From positions 620,001-684,000 of the forward strand of contig JAMPIV010022911.1 in assembly GCA_024509875.1 (NCBI GenBank): 64,000 bases of DNA, in the 5' to 3' direction. Below, piece by piece: positions 22,350 to 33,497 of this stretch; the first letter of the stretch is position 1; each line of letters begins with the position of its first letter. Below the pieces are notes generated by a model, which saw only the letters and a program-made list of their open reading frames with translations, did not search any database and had not been told where the DNA came from. The DNA is from Oreohelix idahoensis. Taxonomy: Eukaryota > Mollusca > Gastropoda > Stylommatophora > Oreohelicidae. The translations under genes were made by a program, and so were the position numbers.

Positions 22350-23378
22350 TTGGCAAGATTTATACCACTGTCCTTCCTTTCTTGAAGGTCTATTTTCTGA
22401 TCCTATAGGGTTTTTGTCTTTATAATCAGTTCTGTGTTTGTTCTTGTTGGAATTGTCCCTGTGTTCATAGTTGGTAAAGTTTTGTGAAGGTTTGAAGTTC
22501 TCACCCTGCTTCTTCTTATTTCCTGACCCTTATGACTGAGCTGCATGATATCTTTCAGCCATGGTTAAAATATCTTCCAATCTCTCTGCTCCTTGCTCCA
22601 TAAGAAATTTTCTCATTTCTTGAGGCATGGATTATCTCAGTTGTTCCATCATGACCATTTCTTTTATATCTTGACATTTTCCTAAGCTAATCCATTTTGT
22701 CAGATAAGTTTCCAATCTGGCAGAAAACTGGTGATAGTTTTCTCCTGGAAGTAGCTTACCAGTTCGGAATCTCTTTCTATAAGATTCAGAATTCTTTTCG
22801 TACCTGACCAGTAAAGCTTGTTTTAAGATTTCATAATCTTCCTGGTCTTCTTGTGAGAGTTTTAAATAAACATCGTATGAAACTCCCCTCAACCCCTGAG
22901 ATAGCTTAAGGCTCCATTTTTCCTTTTCCATTCCATAGGTAGTGGCCAGTCTCTCATATCTATCCAGGTACGACTCAATGGCGTCCTCCTTCTCAATAAA
23001 TGGATCCAGGTGGAAACTCATGGCTCCATTTGCCGTGCTATGGTTAGAGCTACTCTCAGAGTGAGGTGAACTAGCACCATGATTGCTAGCTGCTCCCTGG
23101 AGTTCAAGTTCCTTTAAACTTAACTCATGAGCTCTTTGTAACCTTCTTTCTTCAGCTTCAGCTATTAGTCTCTTCTCTTCTCTTTCTGCTTCTAATTTCT
23201 TACCTTCTGCTTCCTTTCTTTTGGCTTCTCTTTCAGCTTCAGCTTCCATTCTTTTAGTCTCTCTATCTAAATATTTATCCACTTCAGTTGTGATATGCCG
23301 AATTAGAGCATCTCCTGTCATACCCAAGTCTTTTCCTTCCTGCATAATCGCAGCTCTAAACTTCACCAATTCGGCCAT
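22310..23378 (-). pseudogene. Element A gag, with two in-frame nonsense codons
   Basis: Starts at ATG 23378 (MAELVKFRAAI), 250 bases past the primer-binding site. Residues about 40-95 are a highly charged coiled coil rich in E, K and R (EAEREAKRKEAEGKK). A capsid region follows: SLKLSQGLRGVSYDVYLKL, LLVRYEKNSESYRKRF, YHQFSARLETYLTKW. The latter resembles the SCAN domain, which has been traced to the capsid of Gmr1-like elements. The first 248 codons are open to a TAA after MMEQLR. Reading on in the same frame gives family sequence (MEQGAERLEDIL, MAERYHAAQS) to a second TAA, then the basic tail and knuckle. It is damaged by point changes more than by rearrangement. Confidence 0.85.
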
Positions 23379-23631
23379 GATGCTTACTTACCAGAGGGTA
23401 TATAATTTTATCTTCACTAACCAACTAACTTAATTAAAATCAATTAATTACTTTGAACAAGACAAATCCTTAAAACCTTGTGAGCGTTTCCTATTTACTT
23501 CGTACTCAATGGTACAACTATTACGAAAAAATTCTAAGTTTTAGAATTTTTCCAAAAAATTTATTTTTACAAACTATTTGTGGCTCAAGATAGAAGAATA
23601 CATAGATAGTGGCTCAGGATAAAAAAATAAT

Positions 23632-23649
23632 ATCCCGGACGAGACCCCA
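23632..23649 (-). promoter_or_regulatory. Element A primer-binding site (tRNA-Pro type)
   Basis: On the minus strand, one base after the 5' LTR, stands TGGGGTCTCGTCCGGGAT. It matches TGGGGGCTCGTCCGGGAT, the tRNA-Pro site known from murine leukaemia virus and present exactly in element C, at 17 of 18 positions. Confidence 0.88.
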
Positions 23650-23650
23650 G

Positions 23651-25616
23651 TGTAGCGAAAGGTTTTCCTATTATGATAATAGTGGTAGAGCAGAATTAGA
23701 ATCTCTCTCCAGAAAGTATGAAGTTCCAGTGCCCGAGAAGTACACTGGTATCACAAGTGAGTTACAGCTGTGAATACTCTGAGCTGGACAATAGATTTAG
23801 GCTTCAGAAGTATAAGTTGCTACTTTCGCTATCGTAACCCTATGTGATAATATAATTAAATTGGAAAAGGTAATTCAAAATTTTAACAGTTAAAAATTTA
23901 ACAAGTCAAATGAGTACAATTATCCAATTTATTATGTACATCTATATATTCTTGTAATGAGAAATGGTTGTTGTAAGATGGTAAAATGTATGATTGTTTA
24001 CAGTTACAAATCAAATAAACAAGCTAAAAAGTCTTGGATTTATCTTCCACTGAACTTATAAAACAAGTTTGTCACATTATCTCTTGCCATCTAGTTGTCA
24101 TCATTAAACAGTCGTTTTAGAAACTGCTCATAGGATTTGTTGGATGGATACACATAAACTCAACTTTAGCCACGTCTGCTCGAGGTTCCTCCGACACACT
24201 GGAGTACGGAAGACTTTCCTTCAGCCCGCCCTATAACTACGAGGGACTAAGGTGTTGAAGAGTGGTTGACCTCTAGGCTTCAGTGAGCTGGATCAACTTC
24301 TTCAAGTCTTTAGTATCTCGATCAGGAATGATCATAAACATTGATCATAAAACCTGGAACAAAAGGTAATAGGTGGCCATGTTGTTCCAACAATCTCACC
24401 ACCAACTGCTGTTCATGATGCGACCATATCTTCAGTGTTTGTATATAAATGAATGAATTATGGTAGTATGTTACAGAGATAGCATGATAAGATAATGTAT
24501 ACTGTGCAGAATTAACAATATACATGAATAAATCACATGTTATGATACATGGGTACGATATAACCTTTGCCTTCCACTTATGGATGTCAAGTCACTTATG
24601 TACTTGCTGGTATGTCGTAAGCTTCCAGGCAAGAACTAGCCATGATATATGTGGTTAACCAATTAATGGTTATTCTTCCTGACAATGCCGGTGAAGGTTA
24701 TCTCTGGTTAGCGTCATTCACTTTTTTATTATATCTGCTACAATCAATCAGAAATAAAATCTGAAATAAAATGATATTAGTAATACATATATTTTTAATA
24801 AACTTACATACCCTCTTAGGATTAATAAGCTCACGGTGAGACTGTATAGGTTTAATTTAATCTGCCCTGCATGCAGCGTGAAAATAGAACTTTTCTTGCA
24901 GATGCTGTCTTCCAGTTTCTCACTCTGGCTTCTGGATTTGGTGTGTGTGATTTCCAATGCGCCGCTCTGTCCTTATATTTCAGTCTCTCGCCCGTCCGAG
25001 AAAGCAACTCCCAAATTCCCCAAAAGATTTTAGTTTCATCTCCTGATTTGCGGCGATTTGAAGCAATCTGTGTTTTTCCTGTACTTGTTTTTCTCTTCTG
25101 TTCACTACACACTTATATTCTTCCGTCCTTCCTATGTATCATTCCCTTTTTCCCATATGAGGCTTTCATTCCATATAAGTTTTATTCAAATCCGTTGAGG
25201 CTTGTTAGTGTAATAGATTTTTAAAGATTATTAGCTAACTTTTAGCCGTTGTGATGAAGATGAAAAATATTAATTATCTTTAAAACTATTTATATTTGAA
25301 TAATATCCTTTTGGATATAATTACTAGTCTATCTCCTTTGTTGAGTTATATTTATTTAATATTATTCCAATCGGGCGTTCTCCGGTAGTTAATAATTTAA
25401 TTTTCAGTAAATGCATACTTTTAAAGTCCGCCATACATTCCTGTATAGCTATTTCCTCATTCTTTAGTAATATTGTCTAGCTTCAACCGTAATTCACATT
25501 TCCCGTCCTTAAACTTCAAAGAAAGACCAGCCGAGCCGACCTTGCACTGTGTGTGTGGGTGTCGCGTGGGCGTGTGTCGCGCTACAACCAAGCAAGTGTT
25601 AACAAATCTCGCTACA
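23651..25616 (-). repeat. Element A 5' LTR
   Basis: The pair of 17763-19728, with the same length and TGTAGCGA...TCGCTACA ends. In the minus orientation it would hold the promoter and the polyadenylation signal, which I could not place with confidence. Confidence 0.95.
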
Positions 25617-26107
25617 TGGGGCTAAATTTTGAATATAGACAGAAAAACAATGTAAGTTTATATTCAGAATACTCGTATTTCCACGGGATATATCACCCAG
25701 ATTAGGTAATCGTGATAGAGTGGCCTCTGTATGTCAGACAGAGAGAGAGAGAGTGAATCATTTCTTAGTTACAACTATATCATCTTTGGTTTCGCTTAAA
25801 TATTGTTTACTTACTGAGTAGCATTTAATAGGAACTTTGTTCTTTTCGTTACTGTCTATGCTGAAATATAGTGATAATCTTTAACCTTTGGGGGTATTAA
25901 CTTGTTGGGTTCTTTTCTTCTCAATGAGGGGAGGGCACATGTATACTGTTATTTTTTGTGTATGAATTCAGCTTTTTTTTTTTGGTCTTTCTTTAGATAT
26001 TCGATGTTGTAAAGTTTACTGATAATAAACAACAAAAGAACTTACCTTTGTGTGTTGGTCAGACCCATACCCAATTTACCATAGTTTTTTCACGTTTGTG
26101 TGTCTTG

Positions 26108-26134
26108 TCACACACACACACGCACACACACACT

Positions 26135-26206
<72 letters not shown>

Positions 26207-26218
26207 TATATATATATA
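26108..26218. repeat. (CA)n followed by (TA)n microsatellite
   Basis: An imperfect CA run to about 26140 and then an almost pure TA run of about 40 units to 26218, with one interruption near the end. Confidence 0.95.
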
Positions 26219-26520
26219 TTAGAGGTTCTGGATCATACATATGCCTTTCTCTCTGTAATAATTAATTTAACAATGAATTTGTCAAAATAAACATATACAA
26301 ATTTAATTATCAATTACTTTAAAACTTGTAAATAAAGTACTAGTGTTTACGAAAAATAATTAGGTTTCTTCACCTACAAGTTTTTAGGCTTCATGAGTCT
26401 CGCAAAATAAAGTTCGGTTGCGTTTGGCCTGTTAAAATTGGGACTTACCAACATGCTGAAGTGAAGATGCTGCTTTTATGAAGATTCGTTTATGTGGTGA
26501 GGGGCATGTATCCAGATCAG

Positions 26521-26694
26521 TTCAGGAAGTAACCGTTCCTGGTCGAGGCATAATCTTCAGGTGTCGATCTCAAGCTTGGAACCACAAACAAGCAGTACAG
26601 CGAATGGTCACTCTGGGTCGTCCTACAAATAGTCGCGTCGCCTTGTACTGGGACCACAAACTTTAGAAGGAATAAAAGAACAAGTTCCGCTGCT
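26521..26694. repeat. Dispersed repeat, copy 1
   Basis: About 170 bases that match 52344-52518. Shared stretches include AATCTTCAGG, GTCGATCTC, AAATAGTCG and GTTCCGCT at the end. I do not recognise the family. In copy 2 the right end reads CCGCTACA, like the LTR termini of elements A and B, so it may be the terminal part of an old LTR. Confidence 0.7.
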
Positions 26695-27383
26695 AAAAAT
26701 TTGTTTTCCTGATTTTAATAAGGGCATTTTCACGCTGTCCGTCAGTCGTTTGTTCTCTCAGATTTGTTACTCTCCCTGAGTATATATCATATCACTCAGG
26801 GAATATCACCAGTATGTCAGTTCATTTAAGGAAAAATTCCTGACTGGACATCGTCAATGGCTTGTGTCTGAAGCAATATATTAAGTTTACATACATTCAC
26901 ACAATGATAATATACAACTATACACATGTTGATATAATTATCACTCATTCCCTGCTCCATTCGGAGTCGTCTGGGGTTACCTCTACTTTTGGTTCTTCCT
27001 AGAGAACTAGCACGAAGCAATCACCAGCGCTTACTGTGGTGGTTCATAATTACATCCTTTTTACTTGCTGAGGTTGCCAACCTAGTATGATTCTTTAACA
27101 CCCTTAGCAAGTATATGTACGTCAACTTCACAGCATAAAAATATGTTAACAACTTACCCCAATATGGATGATTGATTTCTTACTCAGTAGAATAGTCTTG
27201 GCAACTTAACACAGATGCCTCGAACCCACGTCTGGAATATTACTCATATTTCAGAATCCCTCTGTGACTTATAAATTTTCCTGTATAATCCTGTTTTTCC
27301 CTATAAATATTGGCGAGAGATGTTGTTAATACGTTTTGTCCTGTAATATAAATTTAGAATCCAACTCTATTCTTTTCAGTAGC

Positions 27384-29909
27384 TGTAGCAAAGTTGATTT
27401 TGCTGGGGAGGTTATGATGGTATCCTAAAAGAATGAAAAGGTGTCTGCTATAACCGTGTGAGGTCAAGCAAATGTAGGTCTCTGACTCTATAGATGATGA
27501 TGATGAATTATGTGCAGAGAACCTAACGCTACCTCCCTAGGTCTCACACTGTCAATCTTCTGTCTCTAGTGTATGGTGTATGGTGTACCTAGTGTCTAGG
27601 GGAGAAATGAAATGATGGTACACAACAATCTACCACTTTAAGTTTCTATTAAAGAATATAATAACTAGCAGTTAAGTTTTTCTTTGAACAAATATTTACA
27701 ATTTATTTTGCCTGTCCATTCATAGCTTGTGGAAAGGTCTTTGAAAATAAGGACAAGATAGTTTACAGAAAAGAACAATTAAAAATGTTGGGACAATTTT
27801 CCCAATAACTAAAAGTTATTATGTATTTATAAATGTCCCTCCTGTATGAAATATTAAAATAGTTCACTTTATTTATCTAACGGAAGAGTCACTGTAGATG
27901 AGGGCTGTAGTTCATCCTACCCCCATAACATTCCTGTGTAATATCTTGAAACACAAGAAAATGTCAGAGATGCCCCAGATGTTTTACTCTTCACATGGGA
28001 GTCCTTGTTGTAAGATAATTCAATGGGTAGTTGCAGAAATTTCAAGTTCAACACTCGCCAAAGCTCCTACTGGATATTCGACAGCATATAAGTCTGGTTG
28101 GAGACTGGTTGGCGTTTATAAGCACTCAGCAGGTTTCCTGTCACCAGCCGGCAACAGGAACATAGACCCTCTGCAACAAAAGGACACCCTGGCCTTTTAT
28201 CTCCGATCATTTATTCTAACCCTTAATTTCCTACGTGGGTATGGGGTCAGCCTCGCGTGCCTTACAAATGCACTCCCCCGAATTGTACAGGACTCCCACC
28301 TGGTTGTGACCACATCTCAAGTCCTTATAGTAGATACGCCACTGTACGTTCACATACTTTTCCTCCATGCAATAATGTGGAGAAACCACATTTCCTGTGA
28401 TATGATCTTCTCTTCTTTTCTTTACACTTTTATTTGTTTCAGGCATGTTAAACAGTGTTCATTGAACACAGAGGCTTGCTAAACTATTTTTAATACAATA
28501 ATATGTCAACATAATTATAACAACATACATCAGTCAGATACCGTTTAATGTGTGGACTCAACAATGTCTGCTTCCGACATGTCCTTCACTTTTTCCCCAA
28601 TAGCAGTATCTAACTTTGTAGTTGGACCAAACATATTAAATTTCATAAAATATCCTTACCACAATCAAGAAATATATAAACAAATGACGTTGATTTTGTG
28701 AAGAAATGGCCTCAGGTTCCTCCGAGCTGCACAGACTGTGAATTTATTCTTTATTTAAGTTTAAAATTAACACAGCTGTTTTTCAGCGTATCTGTATACA
28801 AATTTTAGTTCAACTGGCAATGAATAGTCAAAGCCTTTTGCTAATATTTACCAGCACTAGCCAATCGTAACGTTCTACTACTTGAATTCAAATGCAGTTT
28901 GAATGAAAAACCCAAAATAATTTTGAATAACTGGTGGTCGATTGGCCCGTCTGCTCTGGTCATGCCCAATACAAAAGATATCACGTTAGGATTACATTTC
29001 TCCTACCGATCCCCTTTCCCATTCATACTCTGTTCACCCCAAGCGAATTTGAATGTACCTCCCTGCCTCTTTTTCCAGCTCGTGTCCCACTAACGTTACC
29101 AAAAACATGAGCAGGAACGCCAGTGTGTCTGGTCGTGTGTTCTTAGATATTAGTATTTCTTCAATAACTTCTCTAATACTGGGACTATCATATTATTTAA
29201 AGTACATTCTTACTCAGCTAACTCTACGTCATACTATCATATAATTCTTATGGGGAACTTCATAATTGTTTAAAATTTCCAATTTTTGTCATCGCCTATC
29301 GTCAACTAAAATTTTACACAAGTCCGCCATCTTCCCTCTCCTTCATCTTGCGAGCATGTATTTTTCAAATAACTACTTGTTTTAGTTACATCAGAAATGC
29401 TACCACTAGGAGGAAATAAAATTGTCTGCGTTGTTATGCCTTGGCGGCTTTTCCGCAGTGTGAATATATGCGTTGCAGACTGTGTCAGCGAAGCGGGGTG
29501 TAGACGGGGCGGGTTTAAGAATTTGCGTTACTAGTTAGCATTGTATCGTGTAATACTACCAAAAAATGTAAGGATTACTACTAATTTTGCTACAAAGTTG
29601 ACAGAAAGTGTTACTTCAGATAGCTATATTGCGGTATGCTTCCGCCAATAGTTAATTGTAAGGCTAGACTACAAAGTGTAATCAGCAGATTGGGCAAAAG
29701 TTAAATATTAGTAGTGTTTCTCGAAAACGAAACTAAAGCGTGTCAGACTTTTTCCGTGAAATCGTTCTATAGGCTTAGCACTGTGCAAAAAGCATCGCTG
29801 CTGGCTTCGAAGATGCCAACCGTCAGACACATGCGGGCAAATGTATTTATTATCGTTTTATGCCTAAATCTTACTGAATTGAGCGTTTATTCTCGCATAT
29901 TTTGATACA
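27384..29909 (-). repeat. Element B 3' LTR
   Basis: It begins TGTAGCAAA; the other copy ends TTTGCTACA, giving a 9-bp inverted terminus. This copy has one change there (GATACA). The antisense open frame 27898-28482 in it is broken in the other LTR and is probably not a gene. Confidence 0.95.
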
Positions 29910-29924
29910 CACCTCCCATCCTAA
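29910..29924 (-). promoter_or_regulatory. Element B polypurine tract
   Basis: On the minus strand AGGATGGGAGGTG directly precedes the 3' LTR. Confidence 0.6.
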
Positions 29925-29979
29925 AACATGTATTCATTTGCAGGTTATAATATGCGAGATAACTTAGCTCCATGCAGTC

Positions 29980-30645
29980 TTACTCGTTTTTCTGATCTTC
30001 ATCATAAGGATGTCTGCTCAAAAAGACTGCGCCAACGTTCAAAGGGCCGGGAATGTATTCTATTAAAAATGAGTATGGTTCCAACAAGAGAGACCATCTC
30101 AATAATCTAGAATTTTCATGCTTGGCCTGTGACAAGAACACGAGGGGAGAATGAACCGTTTGGACCACAAATGTCCGGCCATATAAATAAATCTGGAATT
30201 TCTTTATAGCCCATATTAAAGCGAGACATTCTTTCTCTGGTTGAGTAATTTTTTTCTGTCTTGTTCAATTTGCGGCTAGCATAAGCGACTGGGTTCAATT
30301 CCCCATCTTGTGAGGAGGACCTTCGCAATAATGTAGCGCCCAGGCCTACATTGCTTGCGTCACTTCTCACAAAAAATTCTTTAGTCAAGTCAGGCAATTG
30401 CAACACTGGCCTGCTGTAAGCTTCTCTTTTAACTCCTGGTAAGCCAATTCACACTGTGCTGTCCAAATTATAGTATCAGGTTGACCTTTGCGAGTTAAAT
30501 CCGTCAAAGGAGCACATATAGAGTTAAAATGTTTGATATACTTTTGGTAAAAACCACACAGAGACACGAAGGATCGCACATCTTTTTTTGTTTGTGGTCT
30601 AGGTGCTCTTTTTAGTTTTTCCAGATTCTTGGGATCAGGGATCAT
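29980..30645 (-). pseudogene. Element B RNase H and RT tether, frameshifted
   Basis: The piece 30385-30645 continues the RT after a one-base deletion near 30664: PDPKNLEKLKRAPRPQ and SFVSLCGFYQKYI. A further shift near 30410 leads to the RNase H start (QLPDLTKEFFVRSDASNVGLGATLL, first catalytic Asp). A third shift near 30230 garbles the block with the catalytic Glu. The C-terminus (HENSRLLRWSLLLEPYSF, ending SRHPYDED) is recognisable from 30130 to 29980. RNase H removes the RNA strand during reverse transcription; this copy cannot make an intact one. Confidence 0.85.
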
Positions 30646-32216
30646 GCTACCCTGATGTACTGTATGCCCAAGAATTCCAACTCTTTACAACCAATACAAC
30701 ATTTTGTTGGCCTAGCGGTTAAGTTAGCCTCTCTGAGTCTATCAAACAGCATATTCAAAGAGGTAACGTGTTCCTCAAATGTTTCCGTAGCAATGAGGAT
30801 ATCATCCATAAAATTCGAAATACATGGATTTTTCAGGGGATCCAGAAATTTTCGCATCATCCTAGAAAACACACTCGGGGCATTTTTCAAAGCAAATGGT
30901 AACATGTTGAACTCATAATGACCTTCCGAGGTGCTAAATGCCAGATAAGGTCGAACCTCAGGCTTTACTGGAATCTGGTAATAGCCTTTTCTAAGATCCA
31001 CCTTAGAAAAATATTTTAACTTGTTCAGCCTGGCAAAAAGTTGAGTAGTATCAGGTAATGGATCCACCTGAAATTCTGCGACAGCATTCAGTTTCCTGTA
31101 ATCTATGCACAGTCTATGTTCTCCTGATGGTTTCCGCAACAAAACTACACAGGAACTGTAAGGAGACTCACTGTGAGAAATAATCCCTTCTTTTAACAGA
31201 TAATCAATCTCCTCTTTCAAAGCTTTTTCCTTAGCGAACGGAATAGAATAAGGCCTCATACAGATGGGTGGTGGGTCTAGTAGTTTCACATCATGTGACA
31301 ACAAATTTGTGTGTCCCGGTTTATCAGCTAACACATCTGTATGTTTCTCAAGGACCTGTTGAACCTTCTCCTTCTGTCCTTTTGTCAGGTGATTACTGAT
31401 TTTCATCTGTGCAAACGTTTCACTGGTTTTCAGTGAATATTCAACCGAAGAGAGAGGTTCATTTTTCATCTCGGTGGCTATAGACAAGGCCATTAAATGT
31501 GATCCCTCCTGGATTTGTCTGTCCAGATATTTCTTCAAAAGGTTCACATGATAGACTTTCTCCTTTCCCTTTTTGTCTATCTTATAATTGGTTCTGGATA
31601 CCTTTTCCAAAACTGTATATGGCCCTTGCCATCCGATCTGAAGTTTATTGTTGCTGCCTGGCAATAGAAGAAGTACCTTCTCCCCTACAGCAAGTTCTCG
31701 ATCCTTCGCTTTTTTATTATAATAGGCAGCATGCTTTTTCCTGGCTTGTCTCAAATTTTCATTTGCCAGATTCCAACTAGTTTTTAAACGAGTGGTCAGT
31801 TCGTTCACATATTGGTATGATGAGGTAACAGTCTCCTCTGCCTTCTCATTTGTCCAGGTCCTTAGCAAAGCTTCCAACGGACCTTTTATCGGCCTCCCAA
31901 ATAGGAGTGTTGCGGGTGCCATTCCAGTTGAATTATGTGGTACTTCCCGGTAGGCAAACAATGCGGCGGGCAAGTAGTGGTCCCACGTCTCAGGTTTTTC
32001 ATGTGCCAGCTTTTTCAGGACAGAAAAGAGAGTCCCATTGAACCTCTCTACCTGGCCGTTCCCTTGGGGGTGATACGGACTACAATGAAAGTGCTTGGCT
32101 TGAAACAACTTGAAAACCTCTTCAGTTAGCTTACCCTTGAACTGAGAGCCATTATCAGTCAAGATTTGATGCGGGAATCCTAAAATTGTGAATATAGTAA
32201 GTAATGCCTCTGCCAC
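30642..32216 (-). CDS. Element B integrase core, C-terminal domain and reverse transcriptase
   Basis: A 524-codon open frame in which integrase runs directly into RT, in that order. The integrase part has ILTDNGSQFKG (second catalytic Asp, near residue 21), HPQGNGQVERFNG (catalytic Glu, near 57), NSTGMAPATLLFGRP, and the GPY/F-type C-terminal module GWQGPYTVLEKV near 200. A linker leads to RT: RPYSIPFAKEKALKEEI, EHRLCIDYRKLNA, FSKVDLRKGYYQ, ALKNAPSVF and FMDD. The frame breaks in EFLG through a one-base deletion. The same frame continues upstream through two stops (TGA and TAA between 32217 and 32288) to the zinc-binding half. Integrase before RT is the Ty1/copia order but occurs in Gmr1-like Ty3/gypsy elements. 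The first methionine is internal. Confidence 0.92.
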   Translation of the reverse strand: MAEALLTIFTILGFPHQILTDNGSQFKGKLTEEVFKLFQAKHFHCSPYHPQGNGQVERFNGTLFSVLKKLAHEKPETWDHYLPAALFAYREVPHNSTGMAPATLLFGRPIKGPLEALLRTWTNEKAEETVTSSYQYVNELTTRLKTSWNLANENLRQARKKHAAYYNKKAKDRELAVGEKVLLLLPGSNNKLQIGWQGPYTVLEKVSRTNYKIDKKGKEKVYHVNLLKKYLDRQIQEGSHLMALSIATEMKNEPLSSVEYSLKTSETFAQMKISNHLTKGQKEKVQQVLEKHTDVLADKPGHTNLLSHDVKLLDPPPICMRPYSIPFAKEKALKEEIDYLLKEGIISHSESPYSSCVVLLRKPSGEHRLCIDYRKLNAVAEFQVDPLPDTTQLFARLNKLKYFSKVDLRKGYYQIPVKPEVRPYLAFSTSEGHYEFNMLPFALKNAPSVFSRMMRKFLDPLKNPCISNFMDDILIATETFEEHVTSLNMLFDRLREANLTARPTKCCIGCKELEFLGIQYIRVA

Positions 32217-32288
32217 ATGTTTCGAATCGATTGATGACGGGGCTACCGCCTCTCCTCACATAGAACAAGTGACTACCAGAGTAAGGAT

Positions 32289-33497
32289 TTAACTGTTCCT
32301 CCTCTTGGTCCGAGTGAGAGGTCCCACAATATCCACTGCAACTCTCTCAAAAGGGGTTCCCACTATAGGCATTTCCCCAAGAGTTGCTGGAGCAGTCCAA
32401 TGCTTTGGAGCTACTTTCTGGCATTCGGGACAGGATTTCACATATCTCTTAATGTCCTCCGTTATCCCTGGCCAGAAATAATGACAAGCTATACGCTGTC
32501 CTGTTGCGCTAATCCCCATGTGACCACTGAAGGGGATAGTATGACCTAACTCCATTACTTTCTCCCTATATGAACTAGGAAGGACCAGTTGTACGTGACC
32601 AGCTGAACCAAATCCGGCCTTCCTGTATAGCAATTTATTCTTCATATAGAATTCTCCCTTATTAGGAGGAGTATGGCTCTTTGGGAGTTTCTTGTAACAC
32701 GGCTTCAGTGACTTATCTTCAGCCTGAGCCTTTCTCATCTCCTCTGGATGAGTATTTATGGGTTCATCTTCTTCCTTTCGGGATTGAAATCGTGTCTGGA
32801 CTGATGCCATGATCACCGGTCTCTTGGGATTCCCCAAGAATACATATCTACACCCCAATATCAGAGGGTAGATTGGATCATTTAACAATGCTGCCTTGAT
32901 TACTCCTTCCACATATCGCGTCTTCACATTTATCCTGGCGATTTGAAGTGTCATGGTCACTACGTCCTTGGTTGCCGCTTGGATCTCAACTGTTTCTGTG
33001 GTGTATTGATCTGCTTGCACCAATTGAGAACTCACAACTGAATCATAATCCAATCCCGTATCATACAAACACCTTATGGTGACTCCATTGCATATTACAT
33101 CTTCACACACTGGGGGGTGGTAAGGTTCCTGCTGTTCAATAGAGTTGACCTTTACTCCCTTCCTCCCCGTTTTCATGGCAGCGAAATGTGGAGTTTTCCT
33201 TCTACAATTTTCAGTGTTGTGGTTGTCCATCCGACAATTTTTACAATTTCTCTTTCCTTGGTTAAAGGGTTTTCTTTCATCATTTCTTCTCTCATTGAAT
33301 TGTGAGGGTCTATTCTTAAATTCATTTCGAGGCCTATCGAAGTTCTGCTTATTTCTATTATCGAATTTGTTATGGTTTTGAGGGGCCTTACTCTGATCTA
33401 TTTGTTTCTTCTTCGTGCCAGCTACCTCTGCCTGGGCTGCCTGATACCTCTTAGCGACATTTATTATCGCACCCAGCCTCTCCGCACCCTGTTCCAT
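32289..33497 (-). CDS. Element B gag C-terminus, protease and integrase N-terminus
   Basis: A 402-codon open frame. It starts in the end of capsid (MEQGAERLGAIINVAKRYQ), then a basic, Asn/Arg-rich stretch and a complete CCHC knuckle, CKNCRMDNHNTENC (residues 85-98). The protease active site is YDTGLDYDS (DTG at 146-148), with PLILGCRYVFLG as the second conserved block. Then comes the integrase linker (MRKAQAEDKSLKPC), the H2C2 module (HTIPFSGH, HYFWPGITEDI, CPEC) and the first catalytic Asp in AVDIVGPLT. It ends at a TAA after KRRNS, beyond which the same frame goes on to the core. The first methionine is internal to gag. The layout shows gag, protease and integrase in one frame. Confidence 0.9.
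   Translation of the reverse strand: MEQGAERLGAIINVAKRYQAAQAEVAGTKKKQIDQSKAPQNHNKFDNRNKQNFDRPRNEFKNRPSQFNERRNDERKPFNQGKRNCKNCRMDNHNTENCRRKTPHFAAMKTGRKGVKVNSIEQQEPYHPPVCEDVICNGVTIRCLYDTGLDYDSVVSSQLVQADQYTTETVEIQAATKDVVTMTLQIARINVKTRYVEGVIKAALLNDPIYPLILGCRYVFLGNPKRPVIMASVQTRFQSRKEEDEPINTHPEEMRKAQAEDKSLKPCYKKLPKSHTPPNKGEFYMKNKLLYRKAGFGSAGHVQLVLPSSYREKVMELGHTIPFSGHMGISATGQRIACHYFWPGITEDIKRYVKSCPECQKVAPKHWTAPATLGEMPIVGTPFERVAVDIVGPLTRTKRRNS

Larger units (their letters stand above)
17763..25616 (-). mobile_element. Element A: complete Gmr1-like Ty3/gypsy LTR retrotransposon
   Basis: Two direct LTRs of 1966 bp each (17763-19728 and 23651-25616) enclose 3922 bp. The whole is flanked by a perfect 5-bp duplication, TGGGG (17758-17762 and 25617-25621). 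Transcription runs on the minus strand, so the right LTR is the 5' one. Coding order is gag, protease, integrase remnant, RT-RNase H. Gag and integrase are damaged; the RT-RNase H frame is open. The LTRs differ at about 25-30 sites by eye, roughly 1.5%. Confidence 0.95.
25622..27378. other. Unassigned region between elements A and B
   Basis: No gene seen. It holds a GA run (about 25738-25753), a CA/TA microsatellite and one copy of a dispersed repeat, listed separately. Confidence 0.5.

Noticed and set aside
26108..26218. CRISPR-like or structured repeat
   Set aside because: Plain CA/TA microsatellite with no spacers; the window is eukaryotic.
27898..28482. 194-codon ORF on the plus strand in the element B LTR
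   Set aside because: It is antisense to the element, has no domain, and is interrupted in the partner LTR (35132-35440 and 35469-35666).
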